Origin: Pseudisothecium myosuroides
Lineage: Eukaryota > Streptophyta > Bryopsida > Hypnales > Lembophyllaceae
Assembly (NCBI GenBank): GCA_951799445.1
Contig: OX637289.1
Span: 30,008,245-30,072,244, forward strand
DNA length: 64,000 nt
Reading direction: 5' to 3'
The translations under genes were made by a program, and so were the position numbers. Shown here in pieces: positions 1-12,067 of this stretch (positions within the stretch are counted from its first letter, which is position 1; each line of letters opens with the position of its first letter). The notes beneath the pieces are model-generated. The model did not search any database, was not told where the DNA came from, and saw nothing but the letters and a program-made list of their open reading frames with translations.

Positions 1-716
1 TCATACATACATTACCACATGTGAAAAATACCAAATTTTTGAAGCATGTGTTCTAATGTAAGAAATTTAATGAAGTTTGACCAAGTCCTTACATGAAATG
101 TCCTTTTACGGGTTAAGTTAAAATTGGGTTCAGTCTTTCTCCTGTGTTTTTTAATGCAATGGTCACCTTCTCTTTGGAAAATAAAAATAAGAATTGGGTT
201 CAGTAAGTTCACTTGGCCTGCCTACCAGGCTTAACCGACCTCGTGAGCAGGATTGACTGGTTTTTTTTTCTGGCTTTTGCCTTTTAATTGTCACCTTCTT
301 TCCTTAAAAAAAAAAAAGTTCACTTGACTCCCATGATTCCAAACACAAGTGCAAATGGGGCTTTTTAGGTTGTATTCATTCAATAAATTTTGAGCTGACA
401 CTGACCATGAACATGGCCCCAACCTCCAAGAAGGCTTTCATACTGTATCTTCCACCATGGATAAATTTTGACTTGCTCCGTAAAAGACTTAAACTCTTGA
501 CTCAAATTCTTGGAATATGTGATCTTTCACTGGCAGCTGAACCCGGAAATATTTCATATAACTTCATGCATTTGATGTGTAGCATTTATAGTTGTATTCT
601 GACTGAGCAGGTCACTGAGAGCTTCAACTGGACTCTGGATTTCCTAATTAATAGGGCTGAGAGTAAGTCATCCGTCTTCACAAGGACCTACTGTAGTTAC
701 TAAGATAACACCCCCA
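1..716. other. AT-rich sequence without recognisable genes
   Basis: Open frames here are short and lack codon bias or familiar motifs. Nothing further is recognised. Confidence 0.5.
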
Positions 717-883
717 TGGCCAGGGTAAACTGACCCCCTTGCTCAGCCTCAAAGGAAAACCCTGAAATTTTTTATTTGGTATAGAACATACCCTAGAGAT
801 GGCTCAAAATAGAGGGCTTTTTTTCACATGCACCCATGGAATGATTTGGGAGGCCGAGCGAGGGGGCCAGTTCACCCTGACCA
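717..883. mobile_element. Small inverted-repeat element (MITE-like)
   Basis: Arm 717-750 (TGGCCAGGGTAAACTGACCC...) and arm 850-883 (its complement, ...GGGCCAGTTCACCCTGACCA) match at about 28 of 34 positions. The element is about 170 bp; no target duplication is clear. Confidence 0.55.
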
Positions 884-1861
884 CCCCACCTAGTTATTTT
901 TATGAAAGCACAGTCACTTTTCAACTTCAAAGATAAAGACAAAACCTGACTATAGTTTTCTCTTCACCAAGCAGTGCCCTACCATTTTTGTTTTGAAAAT
1001 TTTGAAATTTAACAAATGAATTTCATTGGATGCCGGACCAGTTCTACATGGAAGCAAGCTTAGCTTAAGATAACCAGGAACCTTCTGACCCTTGTTCATC
1101 TTCTTCCATATGCATGAAAATGTGCGAGATACTGCGACCTGCAGATTCTTAAGAAGACTCCTTATGACCAATCTCAGTTCGACCGTCAACTGAATACACT
1201 CATTAATTAGGCTGCCCAGAATTGCAAGAGTATGGTACACTTATTGGTGACCTAATTATGGAATTAATGTTAACTTAACTGAGCGTAATGACAGTAAAAA
1301 GTAAGTTTGAGGGCATCACTGGAGACAACTCATAATGAACACTCCGTCAACCCAGTGAATCATAACTTATGGTAAGTTCCAGTGACAGTGCTACTACTGT
1401 ATGGAGAGTGCAACCGCCACTTTGCAGTAAACAATCAAATGAAATGAGGTGTTTGCAGTTGAGGACGGGTGGATTCTATGCTTAACTTATCATTACCAAA
1501 TGCCTGTGTGAAGTGTGAACAGTTGGAAGCTTTTGTTGGCATGAAGTTAGTTGGTCTTGTTGCTACAGTTGCTGGAGAAAATGGTCAGAACTTGATACAG
1601 TGCAGTCAACCAGTGTTGGACTGAGTGGTCTGGTATTCAACCAACTACTTGTCTTTGTTTTTTACCTCTCTGCATTGGAACTCGTTTCTTTTGTTTTAAA
1701 ACAAAAACAAAAAACGAACTACTTGTAGCGATAACTTATACTCCGTACATGATTTAGCCTAGAGTTGATAACCCACCTTAAACGTATGTGGCATGGCAAG
1801 TCATGGATAACAAAGGAGTGCACTCAGGTAAACGAAAGGTGGGTAAGGTATTGTTGATCTT
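884..1861. other. AT-rich sequence without recognisable genes
   Basis: Only short random open frames are present. The last 30 bases are the left part of a dispersed repeat that was split by the TTAA element at 1862. Confidence 0.5.
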
Positions 1862-2800
1862 TTAACCCCTAAAGAACCGAGGCTTTTTTTCTGCCAAAAA
1901 ACACTGAAAACTGCCATTTCTATAGCAAAGAGTTATAAAAAATTAAAATTAAAATTAAAATTCCCACATCTAACCACAGGATCTTACACCTAACTAGTAT
2001 GAAAAATTGTGGGAAAAATTTCAGAATTTTTGACCGCATAGATTGCAAGATATTTGCGTTTAAAGTGGAAAAAACAAGTTTTACAGCACATTCCGGGACT
2101 AGATTTTTTGACTTTGAACATTTTTAACCTAAATTTTTTGCACTACAGAGTTTTGAGCTTTAAATCTTTATAGTGAAGAACTGAGATGAGAGTCTTAGAA
2201 AAAAAAATTCAAGAAAACTTAATTATCATTCTTAAAATAATTGTTAAGTAGAAGTAGGTACAAGATAGAAGGAAAATCTAAAATATTCATATATTTTAGA
2301 TGAAATTAAAATGAACTAATCCCAATGGTAAGATTGTTCTAGAAGGTAAACTAAACCATGCAAAAAAAAAGAATTGAAATATTTAAAAAAATTGCATTCA
2401 AAAATGAATCCTACAAGTTATTTTTTTCAAGAAGATGCTCTAACTGCCCGAAAAACAAGGATGCCCATAACTTTCTCATAACAAATCCAAATGAAATTAA
2501 TCAAAGCTTTCCAGATAGACAAAAATATAATCTATGAGAAAAAAATATTAATTTATTTTTTCAAATTTTTGCAATTTTCTTTTGTTGCCCGGGCTGCCCC
2601 CCGTCCCTTGTTTTGAACTTATTTGGTCACAACTGTTGTTCCCGGGCACCGATTGTGAAAAAAATTATATTCCCATGAAGCTGATCAACTTTTCTACTTC
2701 CAAAAAAAGTTTCAAAAAATCAGGAAAAAATTTCAGCCCATAGGTACCTGCTTGAAAATGCAGTTGTCATCCGAAGGGACAACGGTCCTTTAGGGGTTAA
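1862..2800. mobile_element. piggyBac-like TTAA-flanked non-autonomous element, family P (copy P1)
   Basis: TTAA at 1862-1865 and 2797-2800 border ends CCCCTAAAGAACCG and (complement) CCCCTAAAGGACCG. The 0.94-kb interior is AT-rich with no open frame. Shared internal blocks of the family include GGAAAGCTTTGATTCATTTC-like sequence and a segment ending CTATAGAAATGGCAGTTTTG (both appear in P1 as the complement). Paralogous repeats at 17089 and 35130 carry only one TTAA, so TTAA is the duplicated target. Confidence 0.82.
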
Positions 2801-3200
2801 GGGATTTTCGAGCAGATCATGAGCAGTTAAAGGTACCGCAAATTTTTTCCATGTAGAAAGATAGGGGATATGGGGATTGCAAATTTTTCATAATTATATT
2901 TCCAAAATTGAGATTATTGTGAATTTTGGGACCCCAAAAGTGCATTTCACTAGAAGCCACTCTCTAGAGTCTTCCAATTCCATTCATTCAAGAACTACTT
3001 CCTACTCACGACTTCCTACTTCTTGCTCACTACTTCAAGACATGTGTCATGACCTTATTTGTTCCAACCTCAAAAAGGGGAAAAGAACGCATTCCAAGCA
3101 TCGATTGAATATCTGTGCCAACCTTGGTTGGAAATAACTGTACCCTACAAGTTGGGTATGGATCGAGGTCAACAATGGGTACCTCTACCTTACCCTCAAA
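2801..3200. repeat. Dispersed repeat T, copy A (right part)
   Basis: Aligns over several hundred bases with 17093-17445: shared blocks include GATATGGGGATT versus AATATGGGGATT, GTGCATTTCACTAG, GTCTTCCAATTCCA, ATTCAAGAACTACTT and CAACCTTGGTTGGAAATA. The copy is interrupted by element P1. Confidence 0.7.
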
Positions 3201-3228
3201 ATTGCTACTTGTTACTATTATTAGTACA

Positions 3229-3410
3229 ATGAAAGGAGGTTCCAATGCACCCAAGAATGTGACTTTTGAATACCATCTGCCAAAGTTACGAAGGAACAAA
3301 GTTTGGTTCTAAAACAGTTTCTTCCACATAGGTACATAATTGATTTTGGAGATGTACACAATGTGAAGATGGTGGTTTAGGGTACGTGGCACATTTGGGG
3401 TGCCCACCTT
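3229..3410. repeat. Dispersed repeat U
   Basis: Resembles 63178-63367: shared GTTTCTTCCACATAGGTACAT, TTTTGGAGATGTACA (each under full identity length) and GCATTTGGGG/GCACATTTGGGG followed by GCCCACCTT. A shorter relative lies in AAAS intron 3. Class unknown. Confidence 0.65.
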
Positions 3411-3658
3411 TATTCTTAATTCTGCAGTTTGGCTACACACAATACATACAAATGTATTTCTAAAAACTTGAGCATTAAAAAATTTAGAAATTAGTGTGAC
3501 ATACAAATTCCATCCTACACTGATGAACTCTACTCATCATTTTAGATGTGATTTTTTGAGTGCATGTGTGCGACAATATTTGAATTGTTCAATAGTTGGT
3601 GACTATGATGAAAATCAATGTATGCTGATACACATGCACACATATAGATATAGAGATA

Positions 3659-3680
3659 TACATACATACATACATACATA
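3659..3680. repeat. (ACAT)n microsatellite
   Basis: About five tandem CATA units. Confidence 0.8.
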
Positions 3681-3739
3681 TGCATGCAACTTTAGAAACA
3701 TTCGAAGGTTACTTGGCACTATATATGTGAAAATGGCTT

Positions 3740-4627
3740 TTAACCCTTTAGTGACCGGTCGACCACTTTTGGGTCGATTTTTGGACTCTCAGTCTAATAT
3801 TGTTCAAAATAAATTAGATCACAAAAATCTCAAAGAGGAACGCAATTAGAATGTCTTTGTACGCTTCAAACAAAACCAATTTCAAGAGAATTGGAGCATT
3901 GATGAATTAGCTATGAGGTTGCAAACTCAAATGGTCTGGACCTTTAAATGGGAAGTGTTCACCAAAAATACAAAAAAATATCAACCAAATTGTGAGATTT
4001 TTTTGTAACTTGATGTCTTGACAAGGTATAAGTATTGCTTTATAATCTCATGAATGTCCAAAGTAAACTTATGCATTGATATTTATGTAGCGCAAATTCT
4101 AAAAGGTCATTCAAGTCATTGATTTTTGAAAATTAAGGAAAGCAACTCAAACTCCAACAAGGCTCGAGAAGCAAACATGATTTAGAGGTACATTTCACTT
4201 TCTTCAATGTACCAAATCTGCACATTTTAGAAGGGTATTCATTTTGATGACCACAAATGACCATTTTTTGTGAACTTCAAAAAATTGTAACTAATTTTAC
4301 AAAGCTTGAAAAAATATGAAACGACTTGGATTAGATGCCTATTCTACTTGTCTTTTGAAGAAAATTTACTAAAAAGTATTTAAAGATGTTTCACCTCCAC
4401 AAAATTCAATTTTAGCCCTTAAAAGGTTGATTTATGGACCTCCTACTTTATTTATAGCAATTTGTACCGTTGGATGAGTTTGATTTTTTGTTAGGTTGAA
4501 GAATCTCCCTTATAGAAACACTTTGTATGGTTTGATCTAAGACTACATCTTTAGAGTGGCCACAAAATTCATTTTCTTGAAAAACTACACTTGCCCCTCA
4601 AATCAACCACGGTCACTAAAGGGTTAA
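3740..4627. mobile_element. piggyBac-like TTAA element, family G (copy G1)
   Basis: Ends TTAA-CCCTTTAGTGACCG and the exact complement CGGTCACTAAAGGG-TTAA, a 14-bp perfect terminal repeat. The subterminal GGTCGACCACTTTTGGGTCG is itself near-palindromic and recurs in G2. 888 bp, no open frame. The right TTAA (4624-4627) is also the left TTAA of the next element. Confidence 0.8.
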
Positions 4628-5535
4628 CCCCTAAAGGACCATTGTCCCTTCAGATGACAAATGTGTTTTCGGGCAAGTACCTACGGGCTGAAATTTTGTC
4701 CTGATTTTTTGAAACTTTTTTTGAAGTTAGAAAAGCTGATTAGCTTCGTGGGGATATAATGTTTTTTACAAACGGTGCCCGGGAACAATAGTTATGACCA
4801 AATAAGCTCAAAACAGGGGACGGGTGGCAGTCCAGGCAGCCAAAAACAAATTGCAAAAATTTGATTTTTTTTTTTTAAATATTTTTTTTCTCATAGATTA
4901 TATTTTTGTCTATCCGGAAAGCTTTGATTCATTTCATTTGGGTATGTTATGAGAAAGTTTTGGACATTCTTGTTTTTTGGGCAGTTAGAGCATCTTTTTG
5001 AAAAAAATAACTTGTAGGATTCATTTTTGAATGCAATTTTTCAAATTTTTCAAAATTTTACTTGCTAGAACAATCTCATCATTGGAATTAGTGCATTTTA
5101 ATTCCATCTAAAATATATGAATATTTTAGATTTTCCTTCTATCTTGTACATGTTTCTACTTAACAATTTTTTTAAGAATGATAATTAATTTTTTTTGAAT
5201 TTTTTTTTCCTACACTCTCAACTCAATTCTCTACTATAGAGATTTAAAGTTCAAAACTCTGTAGTGCAAAATATTTAAGTTAAAAATGTTTGAAGTCAAA
5301 AAATCTAGTCCCACAATGTGCTAAAGAACTTATTTTTTTCACTTTAAACACAGATATCTTGCAATTTATGTGGTCAAAAATTTGAAATTTTTTCCACACA
5401 TTCTCATACCAGTGAGGTGTACAATCCTATAGTTAGATGTGGAAAAAAAAATTTAGTTTTTTTTACTTTTTGCTATAGAAATGACAGTTTTGAGTGTTTT
5501 TGGCAGAAAAAAGGCCTTGGTCTTTTAGGGGTTAA
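4624..5535. mobile_element. piggyBac-like TTAA element, family P (copy P2, opposite orientation to P1)
   Basis: Begins TTAA-CCCCTAAAGGACCATTG and ends TCTTTTAGGGG-TTAA. The interior matches P1 in reverse, including AAGCTTTGATTCATTTCATT and ATAGAAATGACAGTTTTGAG. 912 bp, no transposase remnant seen. Confidence 0.82.
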
Positions 5536-5645
5536 AGTGCAATTTTGTATATATTTACAATGTTATATGTGAAAATTGTCCAATCATGATAAATTTGGTG
5601 GTTTGTCATAGAATGTTCAAAATTGTGTTTAGTGACACTTGGTGC

Positions 5646-6583
5646 TTAACCCCAAAAGGACTAGTCTATTATTTTAAAAAAGATAGCAATTTTGGGCAGG
5701 TACCTGTGACTATAAATTTGCATACTTTAGGCTAAAATTTTAATAGAAGGTGGGGATGAGCAATATCTTTTATAGGCACTAAATTTCATGACATTTGGAA
5801 ATATGAATAAAAAATTATGACCTAATATGTTGTTTGTTTATCAACTCCGGTAGTCTGGGCAGATAAAAAAATATCACATTTTTCAAAAACAAAAATTTAA
5901 AATTGGTTTTCTAGAATTATATATGCCTGGAAAGCTTTGAATCATTTCATTTCAATCAATGAGTCAGAAGTTATTAGGAGTTTTAGATTGTGGGCAATCA
6001 TGGATTCTCCATTCTAAAATAAACTTTGAAGTCCTTTATTTCACCCAATTTTCAATATTTTTAGAAAAAATAAAATCATCATAAAAATAAAATGTAAATT
6101 GTTTATAAGAACATTACAACCATTAATATTGACATTTTTCAATTCCATAATTAAATTCTTATGACAATTTTGTATTTTGAATCACTCTCTACTTCTTTCA
6201 ACTTACTATTTTTTTCCTATATGTTGTACAATTCCAAATGATTTGAATTTTTTTAAACATGCAACCAACTTGTTTAGGAAAAAGAATCCAAAGAAGCACC
6301 ACCACTTTGGACATTTTTTCATACAATGCGACCTTGTGAAGTGTAGCTGCCCTATTTTTCCCATGGATAAAAAAAAGGATTTCTGCCAATTCAAATGCTA
6401 ATATCTTCCGATTCGCACAGTGGAAAATTCTGAATTTTTTTCTACATCTTCTCAAATTAGCATAATACAAGGTCCTATGGTTACACATGTCCAAAAATGT
6501 TTTTTTTTCTAAAATTTGATACTTGTACTAGAAATAACAGTTTTGGAGCTTTTTTTTTGGTAAAAACATAGTTCAAGGGTTAA
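5646..6583. mobile_element. TTAA element distantly related to family P (H1)
   Basis: TTAA-CCCCAAAAGGACTAG on the left and CATAGTTCAAGGG-TTAA on the right; the terminal repeats have decayed. Internal AAAGCTTTGAATCATTTCATT and ACAAGGTCCTATGGTTA correspond to positions in family P, so this is a diverged relative of the same length (938 bp). Confidence 0.65.
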
Positions 6584-7756
6584 ACTGTCCCCACACTTAA
6601 TTGTGATTTGTCAATTGTTTTTTTTTCTAAATTTTGGTTTTAAACCCAAAGTAGTTCTTTTAAGAGTGTGTTTTAGTGTGCCCTAGGGAGTTCCACTTTG
6701 AAAATTCATAGAAATCATATGCCTTATCCAATTTGTTTGTTTTTCAATTGCTAATACTGCAAAAACATTTTTCTAGAAAAAAGTGTCTCCAACTAAGCTC
6801 ATGCTGAATTGCTTATTTTGACAGTTTTAGGTATTTCCGCCTGTTATCTGCACTAGGATAATGACCAACAATTGGACCCTCTCCTTGTAATTAATTGTTG
6901 AACCACAGATTGTGGATAATCCCATACCTTCAGTGGGGCCTTGCACATATGAAATCTATGCATCACTATTTCATACACATAATCATCGTTGTAACAGTTG
7001 AACAATGACCTTGCTAAGGTAGGAGGTCCATAAAGCAACCATCTCAGCGCTGAAACTGAATTCTGGGGAGGTAAAACATCTTGAAATATTTTTCAGGTAA
7101 TTTTTTCTTGAAAGACAAGTGGAATTGACATCTATCCCAAGTTGTTTCATATTTTTTGGACCTTTGTGGAATTAGTTACAAATTTTTGAAGTTGGAAAAA
7201 AGTGGTCATTTGTGGTCATCAAAAGCAACCACCTCCTGAAATGTACATAGTTGATACATTTGAAGAAAGCAAAATGTATCTCTTAATCATGTTCGCTTTT
7301 TCTTTTTTCTTTTTTTTTTAAACACATGGACAATTTCCATTGATAGAGGAAACAGTACAATGAACCAAGGGAGCAAGTCCCCGGCAAAAAAAAATTCAAT
7401 TTTCAGACAACTAAGACCGACCAACCACCAACCACGTAACAGCACCCTACAAAGAGATCGGAACCAAGCAGGGGCTAATCAGAGGGCAGGCCGTCAGTCA
7501 AAACTCCCCCTCTTAGGGAGCTCAAATCTCCATTGCATCATCATATGAGTCCGCACTCCAAAGAAGCTTGTTTGTAACCAAATGGTATCAAAACGCCTAA
7601 GGAACACTGCCATCTTATCAGGGTAAGCTTAGAGTTCGCAAAGTTTCTTACTGTCTTGAGCCAAGAAACACGAGCATGGTCAGTAAGGGCTTCCCAAAGA
7701 ACCTGTTCTAACTCATCTTCGCTTTTAATGCCTGGTCAGAGTTTGAGCCTCCTACC
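6584..7756. other. AT-rich intergenic sequence
   Basis: No gene seen. ACACATGGACAATTTCCATT at about 7322 with the following 50 bases recurs at about 56757 (AAACAATACATCAAACC versus AAACAGTACAATGAACC), a short dispersed repeat preceded by a T-rich run in both places. Confidence 0.5.
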
Positions 7757-8169
7757 TTAACCCATTAAGGACTGGTCGACCATTTTGTGGTCGATTTGGG
7801 TCCTTTTTGGTTTGTAGAGAGAGCATGTCAACGAATTTGATGACGTGGCAAAGGGGACGGGTCTGGGGAATTGGGAAGTGAAGAGTTTAGGACAATAACT
7901 AGGCCAATCTGAGGTGGCATGTGTCCAGAGGGTTGAAAAAATCAAGACAACAGGGGCTGAAATTACACCAAGATTTGCTAAAAATTCCTACTTCACAATG
8001 CACCTTCACCAAAAAATTGAATGCTAAACCCTATATCATGTGCAACACTTCCATCCGTACGGTTAGATCTCCGATAGGCACTTGCATTCAAAAGTTTTAA
8101 AATTGCTCCCAATTGGCCATACAAAGGATTGCCCACCCCCCAAATCAACCACGGTCCTTAATGGGTTAA
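7757..8169. mobile_element. piggyBac-like TTAA element, family G (copy G2, internally deleted)
   Basis: TTAA-CCCATTAAGGACTGGTCG and complement of TTAA-CCCATTAAGGACCGTGG. The subterminal GGTCGACCATTTTGTGGTCG matches G1. 413 bp, less than half of G1. Confidence 0.8.
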
Positions 8170-9432
8170 GTTAGCAAGTGCACTTCAAGAGTTGACGCAT
8201 GAGCAATGTGCCAGATGTTCCACACAAAGGCCACTTGTTTTTGTGGTCTCATCGATTTTGGGACATGCAAAAAATGGACAGTGAACAATACTTTGACTAT
8301 GCACTGAAAAGTGGCAGGCAAGTTTTGTCCCTGCCTCTCCCAACTAATAAAACCCTCAACCGTCTGATTTGTGTAGAAAAAATCCGCCCTTTCCAATGCC
8401 ATTGATTCAATATACCCAAATAAAACAGTGGCAAAAATATGAAGAGAATATTTGATTTGCCCAACCCAACCCCCAAACCAAAAATTAATTTTTTTCTAAT
8501 ATGATTACATAATATGGAATATATACGGTTATGTTAATATGATATTATATACAGATATATACAATACATGAAATATATTTGGTTATGATACAATACAATG
8601 TATGGATATTGATATTAATAGGGTATACTAATGATATGCGGATACATACAATGAAACCTCTCACAATGCAAATTCTCTACTTGTAGAACTAATTGTAGTT
8701 CTTCATTTGCATATTTTTTATGTACATAAAGTGTACTGCACACACCATCAATGGAGTTGATTATGTCAAACATCACTAGTTTTCCTAGATGAGCAATCAA
8801 TCAAATACAATTATTGTACAACATGAGCATGTTGTACATAATTGGCCTCTGGCACTTGAGCTTCTCTATGTGCATATAGCTAAAAAATACTCCCCACCAT
8901 TCCCATGTGGTAAGGGAAGTTTGAGTGTATATATGTATGATGTATTATCCTATATCGATTGCAGTCTCACAACTTCATAAAAAATTTAAATAGAGTGGGT
9001 GGGGTACTCAATTGTTTCACAAGCATATTTATATTCATGAATTTAAGTGAGTGCTTTCATGTACACAAGTTTGTCACCTTCTCATTAGAAGTGGTAGATA
9101 CTACCAGTTATCACAGTAAATATACAATGACCTTGCAACCTGAATGCGGTGTTTGGCAAGCCATATTCATTATTGAAGTAGGTCTAGTAGGTTGAAACAT
9201 TTCCAAAAAGATCTAAAAGTCATTTTAGTCCATGATTCTTTCAAAACCAAGCCTAAGGGTCTCGTTTGTCATTTAATCCTAGAAATATGTTGTAGCCACA
9301 CTCAATGTTTGATGGATGATAGAAAATCCTTCTATATAGGACAAAAGTGCAGATGTTCATCTTTAAAATTTTGGATGAAAAGGGGAGGTGTTGCACAAGA
9401 GTTTGACCTCCAATGAGTGATCTTCCAATTTT
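8170..9432. other. AT-rich intergenic sequence
   Basis: Around 8490-8640 the sequence is almost pure A/T with repeated ATATGATA-like words. No gene or clear element is recognised. Confidence 0.5.
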
Positions 9433-10354
9433 TTAACCCCTAAAGGACCATTGTCCGTTCGGGGGACAAATGGGACTTGGGGCAGGTACCTACGGGCTGA
9501 AATTTTCTCCTAATTTTTTGAAACTTTTTGTGAATATGAAGAATTGAGAGAGGTACATGGCAGGAAAAAAAATTTGAAATCGGACCTTCGAGCGAGAAGT
9601 TATGCCATTTCTTGTAATGCGTGGAAACGGGGGGCAGCAAAAAAATTTGCAAAATTTTGAATTTTTTTTTAATATATTTTTTTCTCATAGATTATAGTCT
9701 ATCTGGAAAGCTTTGATTCATTTCATTTGACTTTGTTATGAGGAAGTTATGGACATTCTTGTTTTTCGGGCAGTTAGAGCATCTTCTTGAAAAAAATAAC
9801 TTGTAGGATTAATTTCTGAATGCTATTTTTGCAATTTTTCAAAAAAATAAAAAATCATGGTTTAATTTACTTGCTAGAACAATCTCACCATTGGGATTAG
9901 TGTATTTTAATTCCATCTAAAATATATAAATATTTTAGATTTTCCTTCTATCTCGTACCTACTTCTACTTAACAATTTTTTGAAGAATGATAATTAAGTT
10001 TTTTTGAATTTCTTTTTTTTTCCTAGACTCTCAACTCAATTCTCCACTATAAAGATTTAAAGCTCAAAACGCTGTAGTGCAAAACTTTTAAGTTAAAAAT
10101 GTTCAAAGTCAAAAAATCCAGTCCCGCAATGTGCTGAAAAACTTGTTTTTTCCACTTTAAGCGCAAGTATCTTGCATTCTGTGCGGTCAAAAATTCTGAA
10201 ATTTTTTCCACACTTTATAATACTAGTTAGGTGTAAGATCCTACGGTTAGATGTGAAAAAAAAAACAATTAATTTTTTTTTTACTCTTTGCTATAGAAAT
10301 GGCAGTTTTGAGTGTTTTTTGGCAGAAAATAGGCCTCGGAACTTTAGGGGTTAA
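9433..10354. mobile_element. piggyBac-like TTAA element, family P (copy P3)
   Basis: TTAA-CCCCTAAAGGACCATTG and GGAACTTTAGGGG-TTAA at exact ends 9433-9436 and 10351-10354. Full interior similarity to P2 in the same orientation, for example GATTTTCCTTCTATCT and GATTTAAAGCTCAAAAC. 922 bp. Confidence 0.82.
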
Positions 10355-12067
10355 GCAAATGACTCACACGGTACACAAAAGGTTCATATCCAAGGTGACC
10401 AGCCCGTCCTTTTGGGGTTAAGAGTTAATAACAAGTAATAATGATTGTTATTTATCTATTGCTTATAGTAAGAAGCTTAGAGATGAATCAATTTTAAGTA
10501 CCTCTCTCAATCCAATGTATTTTGAATTTTATCATATCCAGTGGCAAAATTATTTTAAAATTTAAATGCCAAAATTTGAATGTTTAAAAAAAAAAAGTTG
10601 TTTGAGAGAAAATGATGTTTTATTTTTAGTCATTTGTCAAATTAGATTGGTCAACTCTATTTAATTATTTGGCAAAGAATAATGGATGTGACCATAGGAA
10701 ACTATAGTTTGTATTAATTTGTAAGGGACTAGAGGTGTTTTTTAAAAAAAATATTCAAAATTGCCACTTTCTAGTGCATTCAATATAATTGAAATATAGA
10801 ATCATATTTCAAACTTTCAACCACACAAATTTATATTAAACTATTTTAGGAATTTGTGGAAAATATTTTAGACTATTTGACCATGTAGATTGTAAGATTA
10901 TAACGTTTAAAGTTAGAAGAAAATCAATTTTAGGCCTTGCTCAATAGGTTCAACGTAGTTTGACTCAACTTTGTGAAAAAGGAGTCGCTATCCAACTTTG
11001 GGAACTTAGATATTAGGTAGGTAGTTATATTAGCTGTTTGCATGCCAATTTTCAAGATAATGGACGTGTCTAACATACTTAAACCATCTTGCACTTACAA
11101 GATGTCCAAAATAAAGCAACTATATGAGTACGATTTCAGTTTCTTTTAGAAAACTCATTTTTGGGAAGAATCAAAATCAAAATCACCAACACAAATTTTT
11201 TTTTTTTTTAATCAAGTATGAAAAAAAAAGTGTAAAAATCTCATGAATTTACACTAGAATTTATGCAATTGATTCTAAAACTATTTTAGAATTGCCATTT
11301 TTAGTGCATTGAGTGAAAATTGGATTTTTTTTTTTTCATTTTCAACAAAGCAATATTTCTTTGTACTACTGTGAGAATGTGTAGAAAAAATTTCAGTCCA
11401 TTTAAGCTTTTAGATTGTGAAATATAAGAATTCAAAGTTAATGAAAAAAAGCAATTGCTTACTTGACTGCTTGCCTTCTCTATTAGCACACTATCCAAAA
11501 TTGCCCAAAGTCTTTTAAGCCCCATAATTCTTGACTAGCATATATTATTGGAAAAATAAGATATTTTTTTGAATCCTATTGGGCCATACTTTTGAATGTT
11601 ATAAATTAAATTCTAAAGTTTAAACTATTATATAGTTATACAAATACATTGGTAAAAAAAATATCATTCAATTGAGCCATTGTGTCTGCAAAATGGCTTT
11701 GAAATGCCAAAAAGTAACAAAATAAAAGTTGCCAAAAAATATCTATGGTTGAACTTCTTTCTACTAAAATATTTCTTAGACAGACATGACTTTTTGGATT
11801 GATATGAAAATTTAGCCACACAAACTAAACTAGTATGTACAACTTTCTTAAATTTTTTATTTTTTGAAAATGGACAATGTATGAAGAAGAAAAAGGCTGC
11901 CAAAATTCATTGTAATCCAAAAATGTCCGGATTTTGAATTATGAATGACTTGCAAACATTCAAAACAAGTTAGATTGATATAAATTTTTTATCACAATAA
12001 GTTGACTTTAAGAGAAAATCTAATCCAACAAACTTTATTGAAAACAAACATTGTATGAAGGAGATAC
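10355..12067. other. AT-rich intergenic sequence with an unpaired TTAA-element end
   Basis: GTCCTTTTGGGG-TTAA at 10406-10421 looks like one end of an H-type element (complement CCCCAAAAGGAC), but its partner end is not visible. The remainder shows no gene. Confidence 0.45.

Noticed and set aside
407..703. 98-codon open frame on the plus strand
   Set aside because: No recognisable motif or splice partners; probably chance.
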